From Estrella lausannensis (GTDB lineage Bacteria; Chlamydiota; Chlamydiia; Chlamydiales; Criblamydiaceae), in NCBI RefSeq assembly GCF_900000175.1, contig NZ_CWGJ01000025.1:188396-252395 (forward strand): a stretch of 64,000 bases of DNA. Direction: 5' to 3'. The translations under genes and the position numbers were made by a program. Below the pieces are notes generated by a model. The model was not told the DNA's origin. It saw nothing but the letters and a program-made list of their open reading frames with translations, and did not search any database. Within the stretch, counting starts at the first letter, position 1. Every line of letters starts with the position of its first letter. This document shows positions 18,204 through 27,520 of the stretch, in pieces.

Positions 18204-18806
18204 TTATTGCTGTGTCAGAAAGTTGTAGACTTCCCGGGCTTTTTCCTTCAGTTCGTCTTTGGTGCCGCTGTTCTCAATCACGATGTCCGCCCTTTCGGCC
18301 TTCTCTTCAGGGGGAAGCTGCCGGCGCATGCGCTCGGCGAAATCGTTCGCTTTTCCAGGTAGCTGGCTGTAGCGCTCCAGGCATTTTTCTAAAGGGGCAA
18401 CAACGGCGATGGTCGCATCGAAGGCCTTTTCTCCGCCTGCTTCGAACAAGAGAGGAATTTCAGCCGCGAAAAGCGAGGTTTTTCCTTCGGCAGACGCTTT
18501 TTCGTATTGGTGTTCTATCTCTTTAAACACTTCCGGATGAGTAATTTTTTCAAGCTTTTCTAAAAGCCCTTCTGTAGAGAAAACTTTTTCAGCAACCTTC
18601 TTTCGGTCGATCCGGCCTCCGTCAATGACTTCAGCCCCTAAGAGATCAATTACTTGACGACCTAAACTGGTGTTGGGAGATAAAATTTGATGAACTATGC
18701 TATCGGCGCTGACATAGTAGGCGCCGAACTCCTCAAGGTAACGGCAAAATTCAGATTTACCGCAGGAGATGCCACCTGTAATGGCTATTTTTTTTAATTT
18801 TAACAT
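18204..18806 (-). CDS. coaE: Dephospho-CoA kinase
   Basis: It phosphorylates the 3'-hydroxyl of dephospho-CoA, the last step of coenzyme A synthesis. The 200-residue protein starts MLKLKKIAITGGISCGKSEF, with the P-loop at GGISCGKS. Further family marks are YVSADSIVHQIL, ITHPEVF and EIPLLFEAG. ATG 18806 overlaps the polA stop (ATGTTAA), so the two are translationally coupled. An upstream start at 18833 inside polA is unlikely. The stop codon abuts a family A repeat that could serve as the transcript-end hairpin. Confidence 0.96.
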   Translation of the reverse strand: MLKLKKIAITGGISCGKSEFCRYLEEFGAYYVSADSIVHQILSPNTSLGRQVIDLLGAEVIDGGRIDRKKVAEKVFSTEGLLEKLEKITHPEVFKEIEHQYEKASAEGKTSLFAAEIPLLFEAGGEKAFDATIAVVAPLEKCLERYSQLPGKANDFAERMRRQLPPEEKAERADIVIENSGTKDELKEKAREVYNFLTQQ

Positions 18807-21445
18807 TCTTTCCAATTTTTGCCAACTTCGCAATTGACAGTGAGGGGAACCTTAAACTGATAAGCGTTCTCCATCTCTTCTTTAACCAAGGGCTTCAGTG
18901 CCTCTATTTCCCCCTCAGGGGCTTCAAATATCAATTCATCGTGGATCTGCAAGATCATGTAGCCTTTAAACCGCTCATTTTTAAGCCTGGCATCGATCTT
19001 CAGCATGGCCATTTTGATCAGATCGGCAGCGCCTCCCTGAAGCGGTGTGTTGACAGCGAGGCGTTCGGCCATCTGTCGAATTTGCATGTTCTTATTGTGA
19101 ATTTCGGGGATGGCGCGCTCTCTTCCGGTGAAGGTCACCGCTTTTCCGCTCTTGCGCGCGACTTCCTTGCACTCTTCAATATACGCTTTGACTTTCGGGA
19201 ATCTGGCAAAGTAGGTCTCGATGAAGGATTTAGCCTGTTTGAGATCGATTTTCAAGGTCTGTGCAAGTCCGAAAGGACCCTGTCCGTAGAGGATTCCAAA
19301 GTTAACGGCTTTGGCCAGTTGCCTCATCTCCTTGGTGACGAACGGCAGGGCAATTCCGAAAATATGGGCAGCGGTTGTCGCATGAATATCTTCCCCTTTT
19401 GAAAAGGCCTCTATCAGAGCTTTGTCTTCACTGAAGTGTGCCAGGAGGCGCAGCTCAATTTGCGAGTAGTCGGACGAGAGAAAGCTCCAGCCGTCCATTT
19501 CGGGACGAAATGCCTCCCGGATGAGAAGTCCTATGGGGTGCCTTGCGGGAATGTTTTGGAGGTTGGGGTCTTGGCTTGAAAGCCTTCCTGTAGCTGCCAC
19601 AAATTGGTTGAAGGTGGTGTGGATCCTGTGTGTTCGCGGATTGACTTCGAGGGGAAGCGTGTCGATATAAGTGGAGCGCATCTTCTCGAGAACTCGCCAT
19701 TCGATCAGCTTTTCGGCGATCGGATAGTTGTTTTTCAGCTCTTCAAGCACCTCCTGGCTGGTCGAAAAGCCTGTCGCTGTTTTCTTGGGGGGCCTGATCA
19801 TCAGTTTGTTAAAGAGGATATCGCTGAGTTGCTTGGGAGAGTTGAGGTTGAACTCTTCGCCTGCCATCTGGAAGATTTCCTCTTTCACCATATCAAGGGC
19901 TATTGTGACGTTGTCCTTGATGGAGGCAAGTCTTTTCGTGTCCAGGAAGATGCCATGCATTTCCATTTCTTGAAGTACGGGGAGAAGGGCCAGTTCGAGG
20001 TCGTAGTAGAGTTTTTTCAGTCCCCTCTCTTCCAGCTCCTTTTCAAAGAGATTCTTTAAACGGAAGGTGTAGTCGACATCCTCGCAGCAGTAGGCGGAAA
20101 CTTGTTCGATCGGCACTTTGTCCATCGTCGTTTCCTGCTTGCCTTTGCCGAGGAGTTCGCTTGTTTTTGTTTTGGTAAAACCGAAATATTTAGCGGCAAG
20201 CGTGTCCAGGGAGTGCAGGCGTTCGTTGGAGTTTAGTATGTAGGAGGCGAGGATCGTGTCGAAGGCAGGGGTGACTTCAATGCCATGGTTTTTAAGTACG
20301 ATGCAGTCATACTTGGCGTTATGGCCGAAGAAAGAGGTGTCTTTGCAGGAGAAAATTTCCCGAAGAATGGCAAGAGCCCTTTCTTTTCCCAGTTTTCCGT
20401 TGAGGGGAATGTAATACCCTTCGCCTTCACGCACAGCGAAACCAACTCCCACAAGCTCGGCCAGCATAGGTTTTTCGCTTGTTGTCTCCGTATCGAAGGC
20501 AACGTCTTGGTGTGCCTTCAGGTTTTTCATGAGGTCCGTGGCAGATGGTTCATCGTCCACCAGATGGTATGAGACGGGAGTGCTTGTCTTTTTCTCTTCT
20601 CCAAGATCTTTGATCATGGAATGGAAGCCCATCTGGTTTAAAAATTGGAGTAGATTTTCACGGGAAGGGGGCTGCAGCTGATAGAAAGCGCTCTCTCGGG
20701 GGACTTCCACAGCGGTATCGATCTTCGCCAACTGCCGGCTGAGAAGCGCTTTTTCTCCCTCGTTTTTCAGCGTTTCCCCTTTTTTGCCCTTGATCTCGCC
20801 GGCGTGTTGCAAGGCGTTATCGAGAGTATTCCACTCTTTCAGGATAGATGCTGCCGTTTTAGGTCCGAATCCTTCGATTCCGGGAATGTTATCCGATGCG
20901 TCTCCGGTCAAGGCTAAGTAATCCAGGATTTGATCGGGCCGCACGCCAAAGAGGGTCTCCACTCCTGCCGGATCGATGATCAGATTGTCTTTGTGTGTAT
21001 TGAGAATCCTGACTTTTTCATCGACCAGCTGAGCCATGTCTTTATCGCTTGTACAAAGAAAAATATGATCGAAATCTTCTTTGCCGAGAAGGGCCACCGA
21101 TCCGATGGTATCGTCCGCTTCTACCTCGGGAACCGAAAGCCAAGGGATGCCTGCCAGCTGGCAGTAATCTTTCGCCCAGTTGATTTGATAGGCAAGGTCC
21201 GGAGCCATTGGTGGCCTGTGGCTTTTGTATTCGCCATAGATCGCCTTCCGCTTCTTGGTGCTTTCCGGGCCGTCGAAGACGCAGACCAGATGGGTCGGTT
21301 TGAAATCGTTGGAAAGCTTAAGGAGCGACCGGACAAACCCGAAAAGGGCATTTGTCGATTCTCCCTGAGCATTGGTCATGCTGGTGATGGCGTGATAGGC
21401 TCTATGCAGATAGCCTGAAGCGTCGATAATAAAAAGGGATTTCAT
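18800..21445 (-). CDS. polA: DNA polymerase I
   Basis: It fills gaps and removes RNA primers during replication and repair. All three domains appear in 881 residues. The 5'-3' exonuclease has LFIIDASGYLHRAYHA and EADDTIGSVA. The 3'-5' exonuclease has DTETTSEKP, HNAKYDCIVL and YCCEDVDYT, so the proofreading acidic residues are kept. The polymerase domain has DYSQIELRLLAHFSED (motif A), RQLAKAVNFGILYG (motif B) and QIHDELIFE (motif C). It is the first gene of a polA-coaE pair. Its length is typical of the family. Confidence 0.97.
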   Translation of the reverse strand: MKSLFIIDASGYLHRAYHAITSMTNAQGESTNALFGFVRSLLKLSNDFKPTHLVCVFDGPESTKKRKAIYGEYKSHRPPMAPDLAYQINWAKDYCQLAGIPWLSVPEVEADDTIGSVALLGKEDFDHIFLCTSDKDMAQLVDEKVRILNTHKDNLIIDPAGVETLFGVRPDQILDYLALTGDASDNIPGIEGFGPKTAASILKEWNTLDNALQHAGEIKGKKGETLKNEGEKALLSRQLAKIDTAVEVPRESAFYQLQPPSRENLLQFLNQMGFHSMIKDLGEEKKTSTPVSYHLVDDEPSATDLMKNLKAHQDVAFDTETTSEKPMLAELVGVGFAVREGEGYYIPLNGKLGKERALAILREIFSCKDTSFFGHNAKYDCIVLKNHGIEVTPAFDTILASYILNSNERLHSLDTLAAKYFGFTKTKTSELLGKGKQETTMDKVPIEQVSAYCCEDVDYTFRLKNLFEKELEERGLKKLYYDLELALLPVLQEMEMHGIFLDTKRLASIKDNVTIALDMVKEEIFQMAGEEFNLNSPKQLSDILFNKLMIRPPKKTATGFSTSQEVLEELKNNYPIAEKLIEWRVLEKMRSTYIDTLPLEVNPRTHRIHTTFNQFVAATGRLSSQDPNLQNIPARHPIGLLIREAFRPEMDGWSFLSSDYSQIELRLLAHFSEDKALIEAFSKGEDIHATTAAHIFGIALPFVTKEMRQLAKAVNFGILYGQGPFGLAQTLKIDLKQAKSFIETYFARFPKVKAYIEECKEVARKSGKAVTFTGRERAIPEIHNKNMQIRQMAERLAVNTPLQGGAADLIKMAMLKIDARLKNERFKGYMILQIHDELIFEAPEGEIEALKPLVKEEMENAYQFKVPLTVNCEVGKNWKEC

Positions 21446-21577
21446 TTTAAGCCGATGGATGGAGGATTAATTCAGCTATAAGATGACGGGATTGCTGTAT
21501 TCTCCGGTGAACTTGTTATTAAGTTCCTCTTTGAACATTCAATCCCGAGAGCTTTGCTGTAATGAGACTTACGTTAA

Positions 21578-22618
21578 TTATTGCCCGGGGCGCCACAGGT
21601 ATAAAAACTTTCCTTCGAGAGAAGGATCCATGGTTTCCGCAATCTTTAGTTGATGCTCGATTCTACCTTCAAACAGCGGATTTTGGCTATTGAATATTTT
21701 ACTGACCCAGCCTTCATCCTTCATTTGCACCACCTGATAGAAGTCATCTTCGATCGAGAGTGTTTTCAGCAAATCTTTCAGGGCCTCATCCCGGGAGGCA
21801 TTACCGTTATCCACAAGGCCGATCGCTTCTGCTTTGGCAGCGGGAAAAACGGCGGCGCCATATTCTTTTACCAAGGCCTCTTTGTTGACTTTAGGACGGG
21901 CGGTGGTGACGATGTCCACAAATTGATCGTAGTAGAATTTAACGATATCGTTCAGGTTGTTGAACTCTTCCGGTGTCCAGGCCCTTGTGGGGTCGCCGGC
22001 GTCTTTGCCTTTACCGGCATAGAGTGTAGTTGTCTGCAGGCCGAGCGTATCGATCAGCTTGGAGAAGTTGAAAAATGTGGGGACGATGACTCCGATGCTG
22101 CCGATCAAGCTGGAGTTGGAGGCATACACCTTATCGCAAGCGCTGGCTATGTACATTCCCCCTGAAGCTAAAAGACCGTCTACATAGGCGTAGACGGGAA
22201 CATTGTACTGCTTTTTATAAGCTAAAATGGCCCGGTATATCGAATCGGCGTCGCTGACCGTGCCTCCGGGAGTGTTCAGGTTGATGAGCAGCGCTTTTAC
22301 CCTATTTTTCTTCAGCAGGCCTTCTCTTGACTCGACCAGGAGCTGTCTTACGGTATCGCTGTTAAGCAATTTTGTGCCGATGACACCCTCGATTTTAATT
22401 TCCAGGATGGCAGGCGACGACTGGGATAGGTTTTTCCTCACTCCATCGGCATTGGGAGCCACTTCCAACGAGTATTTCTTTTCGACTTCCTGGCTCTCGC
22501 TGGAGGAGGCTAGGCCGAAAAGAATACCGAGAAAGAGGAAGGCTGCAAAAAGCCCTAAAGTTCCAAAGAAGGTTAAGAAAAGTGCCCTAAATGAAGAGCG
22601 AATGATACCGTGCTGCAT
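21578..22618 (-). CDS. sppA: Signal peptide peptidase SppA-like protease (S49)
   Basis: A membrane-bound serine protease that degrades cleaved signal peptides. The 346-residue protein has one N-terminal membrane segment (about residues 13-37) and a single S49 domain. The catalytic Ser lies in DGLLASGGMYIAS and the Lys in LYAGKGKDAGDPTRAW, with NTPGGTVSDADSIYRA forming the substrate strand. It is the short single-domain form, not the doubled E. coli SppA. No strong ribosome site is visible before ATG 22618. Confidence 0.9.
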   Translation of the reverse strand: MQHGIIRSSFRALFLTFFGTLGLFAAFLFLGILFGLASSSESQEVEKKYSLEVAPNADGVRKNLSQSSPAILEIKIEGVIGTKLLNSDTVRQLLVESREGLLKKNRVKALLINLNTPGGTVSDADSIYRAILAYKKQYNVPVYAYVDGLLASGGMYIASACDKVYASNSSLIGSIGVIVPTFFNFSKLIDTLGLQTTTLYAGKGKDAGDPTRAWTPEEFNNLNDIVKFYYDQFVDIVTTARPKVNKEALVKEYGAAVFPAAKAEAIGLVDNGNASRDEALKDLLKTLSIEDDFYQVVQMKDEGWVSKIFNSQNPLFEGRIEHQLKIAETMDPSLEGKFLYLWRPGQ

Positions 22619-22717
22619 GATGATGTCTCAAATTAAGTGCCTTATGCTTCATCCGATTTATGAAGTCATTCATTGACCACGAAGATTTCGGGGAATGGAG
22701 AGCTGCTTCAGTGATTC

Positions 22718-22766
22718 TATACCGAAAGTGTCTCAAAATTTGGGATTTTGAGACGCTTTCGGTATA
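22718..22766. repeat. Family A inverted repeat, short form (49 bp)
   Basis: TATACCGAAAGTGTCTCAAAA and TTTTGAGACGCTTTCGGTATA form an almost perfect hairpin with a tiny loop. This is the cleanest short copy. It lies between two co-oriented minus-strand genes. Confidence 0.9.
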
Positions 22767-22842
22767 AAGCCAGATCTGGCAAAGGCTGTTTAGCTGCCTT
22801 TGTCACTTATTTAAATAAAATTTGCAAGAAAAATGGAGGGGG

Positions 22843-25455
22843 TCAGTGCGGATCGATCCAGTTGGACTGAAAGCGGATCACGGTCAGTTTGTCTAAAGGC
22901 TCCGGCGCCAAGGGGTGTTGCGGGCTACCTTTATAGGCTGATTTGGCTGCGGCAATCAGAGCAGGATCGATCATTTCCTGCTTGCAAAGCAGGAAGTCGA
23001 CGCCGTTTTCTTCGGCAAAAGAGGCGAGCGCCGCGGCACGATCGTTATCGGCGATGAGGGCTGATTGCAGTAGGGAATTGGCATTTTTTGCCGATTTCAG
23101 GATCAATTTCTGGATTTCAAAGGTATCTCTTTGTCTTCGTGAAGAAGCAATGGGGGCAGAGTTTTCAAAAGGGGGAGGAGGCCTCCTTGCATCGAGAAGG
23201 AGGTAGCTTACCTCAGGCATCAATTTATCAAAGTCTGTCGGAAGGGTTTCCGGAGTGATTGCAACGCCGAATTCCAGGCTGGAAATAAAGGGAAAGCGGC
23301 CTTCTGTTTTTAACTTTTCGATCACGGTTTTTTGCCAATCCAGGAACTGTTCGCGACGTTCGATATCTTGCAATATCAGTACGTTTCTCCTGAATGCCGG
23401 CTCCTGCAGGCAGTCGCTGATGGCAAGAGCGAAGGCTTCTAAAAGCGGAAGAGCTATATTATCCCAGGAAAGTTCTCTTTTTCCCAAGCTGTTTAAACAG
23501 GGCTTGCGCTCTTTGCCTACCATCTTGGTCAGTTTATGAATGATTGCTTCCGCCCCGGGAAGCAGGAAGAGAACGGGGTGGGTTGATTGCTTTCGATAGA
23601 GCGCGGACGCGATTCTGTTTTTGAGCTCGGAGCGGATTAAGGCCTTGTTTTCCCTGCCGAGGGAAATCTCGATCAGGGCGAGGGGATGCTCTTGAGCAAG
23701 AGATTCCATCAGGCTGTCTAAATTCAGGCATTTAAATTCCTGTCCGCTGGAGTTGATGTCTTGCGGGGTTGCAAGGGGGATAATTGTCAGGGATTTGACT
23801 TTGTCGGCGATCTTTTTGATGGGTTCAAAAAGGGCCGATGCCCCTCTGCGCCTGATCGTGATCTCTTCTTGATTATCCTTCTTGAAAAGCTTGTTTTGAT
23901 TAGTGTCAAAGACTAAAGTATCGCCCTCCCTGATCTCGGCTTCGGGAAACCTCAGGATACCCTCTTTCTTGTCGAACATCACCTCTTCCCCAAGAATCAT
24001 GGAAGGAATATTGCGAAGACGCAGTGTTTGAAAGAAGTAGCCGGTTTTGATGCCCTTCAAGGTAATAACGCCGGAGAGATTGTTTGTGACGCCGCTCAAT
24101 TCCGCATCATCTTCTTTGAGAAGTATGACGCTTTCTCCATTGTTTGCGATCTCGTCTGCTTTGGCCTTCGAGAAAGCTATTTTTCCGATAGCCAGGCCTG
24201 CCGAGGGGGCTTCCATTGTATCGACAAGGCAGGTCTCTTTGTGCTGGATGATGGTGTCGAGCTGCTCGGCCGCTTTCATTGCTTCCACGGGGTCGATGCG
24301 CTCCAGCAGAGTTTTTTTGTCGATGGCTCCCTTTTTGATCAGCTCTGTCAAGGATTTGATGGAGCTGAGCGGCTGCTCGTCCGCTTTGACGATGTTGGTG
24401 ATGAAAAGATGCCCGTCCTCAATGGTAAAGTCTACTCTTACCGTTTCCAGCAGCTCGTGCTCGATCAGTGCAGCGTAGGCGGTAATCTCCCGGTAAACGC
24501 TGGGCATGAGGTACTGCAGCGATTTTATGTCGCTTGAGAAGAGCCTCTTTGTCGAGGTGTGGTCGTCGAAAATGTCTTCGCTCCCTCGTTTTTGAAAGTA
24601 ATCTCCATAAATTTCGGGATTGCCGTTGGTGGGATTGCGTGAATAGAAAGTTCCTTGTCCTGAATACGCGGTCAAGTTGGAAAAAACCATTCCCTGGATC
24701 ATCAGCTCCGGTTCTTCCGTTCTTGGAGCTCCAATTAAGCTATTGAGCGGGTCTTCAAGCTCTGTCTGCCAGCGCTGGTAGATGGCGTGGATCAAAAGCT
24801 CAAACTGCTCTTCCATGGTTGTCGGAAAAGCGCGGCCTCCCTCGTTTTTAAAGATATGCAGAAAATGAAGGCAGGCTTCATGCAGCCCTTCGCTTGTCAC
24901 ATCGCTGTCTAAAAGGGCCCCCTCATTTTTTTTGATATGCTCCCAAGCGGACTGAAAAGGGTGTTTTGAGATGTGAAAGACGAAGGATGAGAGATCTTTG
25001 ATGAATCGTAAAAAATTGAGGTAGATGGCTTTTCCGTCGGGACAGAAGGGCTCGAACTCGGAGATGTTTTTTTCGCTAAGGCCTATGAAATCAAATGAGT
25101 ACGTCCTTGAAAAGGGGCTTTCCTTAGCCTGAAGAGAACAGAGAGAGAAGAGTTTGCCGGGTCTTTTATTACCGAGGGATTCGGTCAGTTTCGCATCGAT
25201 GTGTAAAAGGCCCGAAGCGAGTTCTTTTTTCACAAAGCCTTTTAAGAAGTCGCCGGTTGTCAGCGCTTCCTTTGCGGCTTGCTTGGTGATGACCATGCCT
25301 GGAGGCATTGGGATGGAAAGAGAGGCGAGCCGCACCAACCGGCGACCGGATTCACCGATGCACTCTTCCTGCAAAAGCTGCCTGCTGTTTTCAAGATAAA
25401 AAAAACAGTGGCGTCCCATCGTGCCTGACCTTTGTCTAAAAGGAATAGGCGACAT
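22843..25455 (-). CDS. Pyruvate, phosphate dikinase-like protein lacking the phospho-histidine (pseudoenzyme candidate)
   Basis: The 870-residue protein has the PPDK/PEP-synthase layout. An ATP-grasp N-terminus reads GESGRRLVRLASLSIPMPPGMVI, with QGMVFSNLTAYSGQGTFYSRNPTNG matching the PPDK nucleotide site. A swivelling domain follows at about residues 420-500 and a degenerate TIM barrel after that. In active PPDK the swivel carries the phosphorylated His in GGMTSHAAV. Here the aligned stretch reads GIKTGYFFQ, placing Tyr473 where the His should be. The C-terminal barrel also lacks a recognisable PEP-binding motif. The gene is long and unbroken with GGAGGG before ATG 25455, so it is under selection, perhaps as a regulator or with ATP-grasp activity only. 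This role is unknown. Confidence 0.7.
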   Translation of the reverse strand: MSPIPFRQRSGTMGRHCFFYLENSRQLLQEECIGESGRRLVRLASLSIPMPPGMVITKQAAKEALTTGDFLKGFVKKELASGLLHIDAKLTESLGNKRPGKLFSLCSLQAKESPFSRTYSFDFIGLSEKNISEFEPFCPDGKAIYLNFLRFIKDLSSFVFHISKHPFQSAWEHIKKNEGALLDSDVTSEGLHEACLHFLHIFKNEGGRAFPTTMEEQFELLIHAIYQRWQTELEDPLNSLIGAPRTEEPELMIQGMVFSNLTAYSGQGTFYSRNPTNGNPEIYGDYFQKRGSEDIFDDHTSTKRLFSSDIKSLQYLMPSVYREITAYAALIEHELLETVRVDFTIEDGHLFITNIVKADEQPLSSIKSLTELIKKGAIDKKTLLERIDPVEAMKAAEQLDTIIQHKETCLVDTMEAPSAGLAIGKIAFSKAKADEIANNGESVILLKEDDAELSGVTNNLSGVITLKGIKTGYFFQTLRLRNIPSMILGEEVMFDKKEGILRFPEAEIREGDTLVFDTNQNKLFKKDNQEEITIRRRGASALFEPIKKIADKVKSLTIIPLATPQDINSSGQEFKCLNLDSLMESLAQEHPLALIEISLGRENKALIRSELKNRIASALYRKQSTHPVLFLLPGAEAIIHKLTKMVGKERKPCLNSLGKRELSWDNIALPLLEAFALAISDCLQEPAFRRNVLILQDIERREQFLDWQKTVIEKLKTEGRFPFISSLEFGVAITPETLPTDFDKLMPEVSYLLLDARRPPPPFENSAPIASSRRQRDTFEIQKLILKSAKNANSLLQSALIADNDRAAALASFAEENGVDFLLCKQEMIDPALIAAAKSAYKGSPQHPLAPEPLDKLTVIRFQSNWIDPH

Positions 25456-25538
25456 GTTCCCTCCGCGCCAGATTCACTAAAAAATAAACATGACTCTATA
25501 ACAAAAAAATGTAAACTTAAATTTTATCAAATTCTTGT

Positions 25539-25566
25539 TTTACACTAATCCGCATTAGTTTATAAT
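25539..25566 (+). promoter_or_regulatory. Promoter with palindromic spacer, upstream of the CysJ-like gene
   Basis: TTTACA (25539-25544) and a perfect TATAAT (25561-25566) are separated by 16 bp. The spacer CTAATCCGCATTAG is a 5-bp inverted repeat that could be an operator. Confidence 0.5.
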
Positions 25567-25643
25567 TGCCGAGAAGTTTTCAGATATCCTTGATTTTCAA
25601 GGGGTTTTTCTCCTGCCTACATTTCAAAGAGGTGCTATATTCC

Positions 25644-26813
25644 ATGCCTGAAGATCAGCTAAAACAGCGAACCGTCTATTCCAAAACAAATCCCTACAGA
25701 GCGTCTCTCATCGAGAGGTACAACCTCTGTTCGAGAGAATCGAACAAAGAGACTTATCACTTAACGCTTGATATTGCCGAATCGGGAATAAGCTATGAAG
25801 TCGGCGATTGTATCGGCGTCGCTCCTGCGAATGATCCTAAGATAGCTGAGAAGCTACTCAAGCTGTTTGGCGTTCAGGGAGATGAATCGGTAGTTACCAA
25901 GCGGGACGGCGAGTCGCTTGCATTCCACGAATTTCTTTTGAGGAAGGCCAATTTAGTTCAGGTTAATAAAAAATTCTTTTCAAAGGTTGCTGAGAAGGCG
26001 CATTGCAAAAAGGCTAAAGAGCGGTTTATGGAGATGCTCGGCGCGTCCGATCCCGATCTTTTAAAAGCGCATCTGGAAGAGAGGCATGTACCCGATCTGA
26101 TAGAGGAAGCCGGAGGAGCCTCCGTTGAGCCGCAAGAAGTTGTCGATTTGCTCATGCCGCTCATGCCGCGCTTCTATTCGATTGCCTCCTCGCTGAGGAC
26201 CCATCCGGGCGAAGTGCATTTAACGGTTGCCAAGGTGTCTTATGAGCTTTTAGGGCAGCCAAGAGGGGGAGTCTGCACCCATTATCTGTCGGAAAGAACG
26301 CCGCTTAAACAGCCGGAGATCCCTATTTTTCTACAACCGCACTCAGGGTTTACGATTCCAAAGGATTCGATGGCGCCCATGATCATGATCGGTCCGGGAA
26401 CAGGCGTGGCTCCTTTCAGGGCCTTTATGCAGGAGCGGCAAGCTATCGGCGCCAAGGGTAAGAATTGGCTTTTCTTTGGCGATTGGTATCAAGACGGAAC
26501 GTTTCTTTACGGCGATTATTGGCGGCAAATGCATTCCAAGGAAGGTCTTAAGTTGGATCTGGCCTTTTCCCGTGACCAAGAAAGCAAGATCTACGTCCAG
26601 CACCGTATGCTGGAAAAGGGTAAAGAACTCCATGCCTGGCTGCAAGAGGGGGCTTATCTTTATGTTTGCGGCGATGCCAAGCGCATGGCGAGGGATGTGG
26701 AGGCTGCGCTTTTGCAGATCCTGGCCGAGCATGGCGGCATGACGGATGAGGAAGCTAAGGATTATGTCCGTTCTCTGCGAAAAACAGGCCGGTACCTACG
26801 CGACGTCTATTGA
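25644..26813 (+). CDS. CysJ-like NADPH-dependent FAD flavoprotein reductase without the FMN domain
   Basis: The 389-residue protein matches the FAD and NADPH modules of sulfite reductase flavoprotein and cytochrome P450 reductase. The FAD-binding motif is RFYSIASSL, then GGVCTHYLSE for the flavin phosphate. The NADPH site has MIGPGTGVAPFRAFMQER, LFFGDW and YLYVCGDAKRMARDVE, and the end is TGRYLRDVY. The N-terminal flavodoxin (FMN) domain is absent, so electrons must pass to a separate partner. Chlamydiae carry a protein annotated as CysJ of this short form. AGAGG lies 11 bases before ATG 25644. Its redox partner is not in the window. Confidence 0.85.
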   Translation: MPEDQLKQRTVYSKTNPYRASLIERYNLCSRESNKETYHLTLDIAESGISYEVGDCIGVAPANDPKIAEKLLKLFGVQGDESVVTKRDGESLAFHEFLLRKANLVQVNKKFFSKVAEKAHCKKAKERFMEMLGASDPDLLKAHLEERHVPDLIEEAGGASVEPQEVVDLLMPLMPRFYSIASSLRTHPGEVHLTVAKVSYELLGQPRGGVCTHYLSERTPLKQPEIPIFLQPHSGFTIPKDSMAPMIMIGPGTGVAPFRAFMQERQAIGAKGKNWLFFGDWYQDGTFLYGDYWRQMHSKEGLKLDLAFSRDQESKIYVQHRMLEKGKELHAWLQEGAYLYVCGDAKRMARDVEAALLQILAEHGGMTDEEAKDYVRSLRKTGRYLRDVY

Positions 26814-26821
26814 TCGAAAAT

Positions 26822-26845
26822 GCCGGATTTTGCGATCAATCCGGC
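26822..26845 (+). terminator. Hairpin after the CysJ-like gene
   Basis: GCCGGATT and AATCCGGC form a perfect 8-bp stem with an 8-base loop just after the stop, followed by a weak T-rich tract (TTGATTT). It is likely a terminator. Confidence 0.55.
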
Positions 26846-26864
26846 TTGATTTAGAACTGTCTTA

Positions 26865-26906
26865 AGAGACTGCCCACAAACTCAAATCAGTTTGAGCACA
26901 GTCTCT
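26865..26906. repeat. Family B inverted repeat, most complete copy
   Basis: Outer arms AGAGACTG and CAGTCTCT and inner arms CTCAAA and TTTGAG give a two-part palindrome of 42 bp. It directly adjoins a family A element. Confidence 0.8.
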
Positions 26907-26982
26907 ATACCGAAAGTGTCTCAAAATTTGGCATGAGGGCTTTCTCTTTGCCAAAACCAAATGACGAGACACTTTCGGTATA
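26906..26982. repeat. Family A inverted repeat, mid form (77 bp)
   Basis: TATACCGAAAGTGTCTCAAAA opens the element and GACGAGACACTTTCGGTATA closes it, with about 35 bp between. It lies between the convergent CysJ-like gene and ispF. Confidence 0.88.
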
Positions 26983-26995
26983 AAATAGGATCGCT

Positions 26996-27478
26996 TTAAG
27001 CGGGTTCTTCAGTGGTGATGATACAGAAGCATTGGACTCCTTCTCCGCGGCCAAACCCGGTCAAGCCTTCGCCTGTGGTCGCCATGATCCCGATCTGGGA
27101 AGGGTTGATGCCGATGACCCGGGCGATGTTGTCTCGCATCTCCCGCACGCGCTCTTTGAATTTTGGCCTTTTACCCTCCAGCGAGATAGAGACGTGGGAT
27201 ATTTTCTGATTCCCTAATGTTTTCAGGGCTTCTTTTAAATACTCTTCGCTGTCGGTGATTTTCTTTTCCAGGCAGAGTGTGTCAGCCAAAGCTCCGAGTA
27301 TGGGCACGCCGGTGACGGTGGTGATGGCGTTGCAGAGGGCATGAAAGACGACATCGCCATCGGAATTTGCCGAAAACCCGGGCACATCGTCGAATTCCAA
27401 GCCGGCGATGATGCACTTTTTGCTCCCTTGTTCTTCAAAGCGGTGGCTGTCTTGGCCAATCCCTGTTCTGTATCGCAT
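26996..27478 (-). CDS. ispF: 2-C-methyl-D-erythritol 2,4-cyclodiphosphate synthase
   Basis: It makes the cyclic diphosphate intermediate of the non-mevalonate isoprenoid route. The 160-residue protein begins [14 protein letters not shown] (metal-binding Asp and His), then [15 protein letters not shown] (second His) and [15 protein letters not shown], and ends with the conserved [20 protein letters not shown] chose ATG 27478 (AGGAG upstream); an upstream frame to 27589 would run into a family A repeat and add residues foreign to the family. No ispD neighbour is present. Confidence 0.95.
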   Translation of the reverse strand: MRYRTGIGQDSHRFEEQGSKKCIIAGLEFDDVPGFSANSDGDVVFHALCNAITTVTGVPILGALADTLCLEKKITDSEEYLKEALKTLGNQKISHVSISLEGKRPKFKERVREMRDNIARVIGINPSQIGIMATTGEGLTGFGRGEGVQCFCIITTEEPA

Positions 27479-27520
27479 GTTAGCTCCTGCTCGTCGGTGG
27501 GTGATGTCCGGTTTCCCTGC

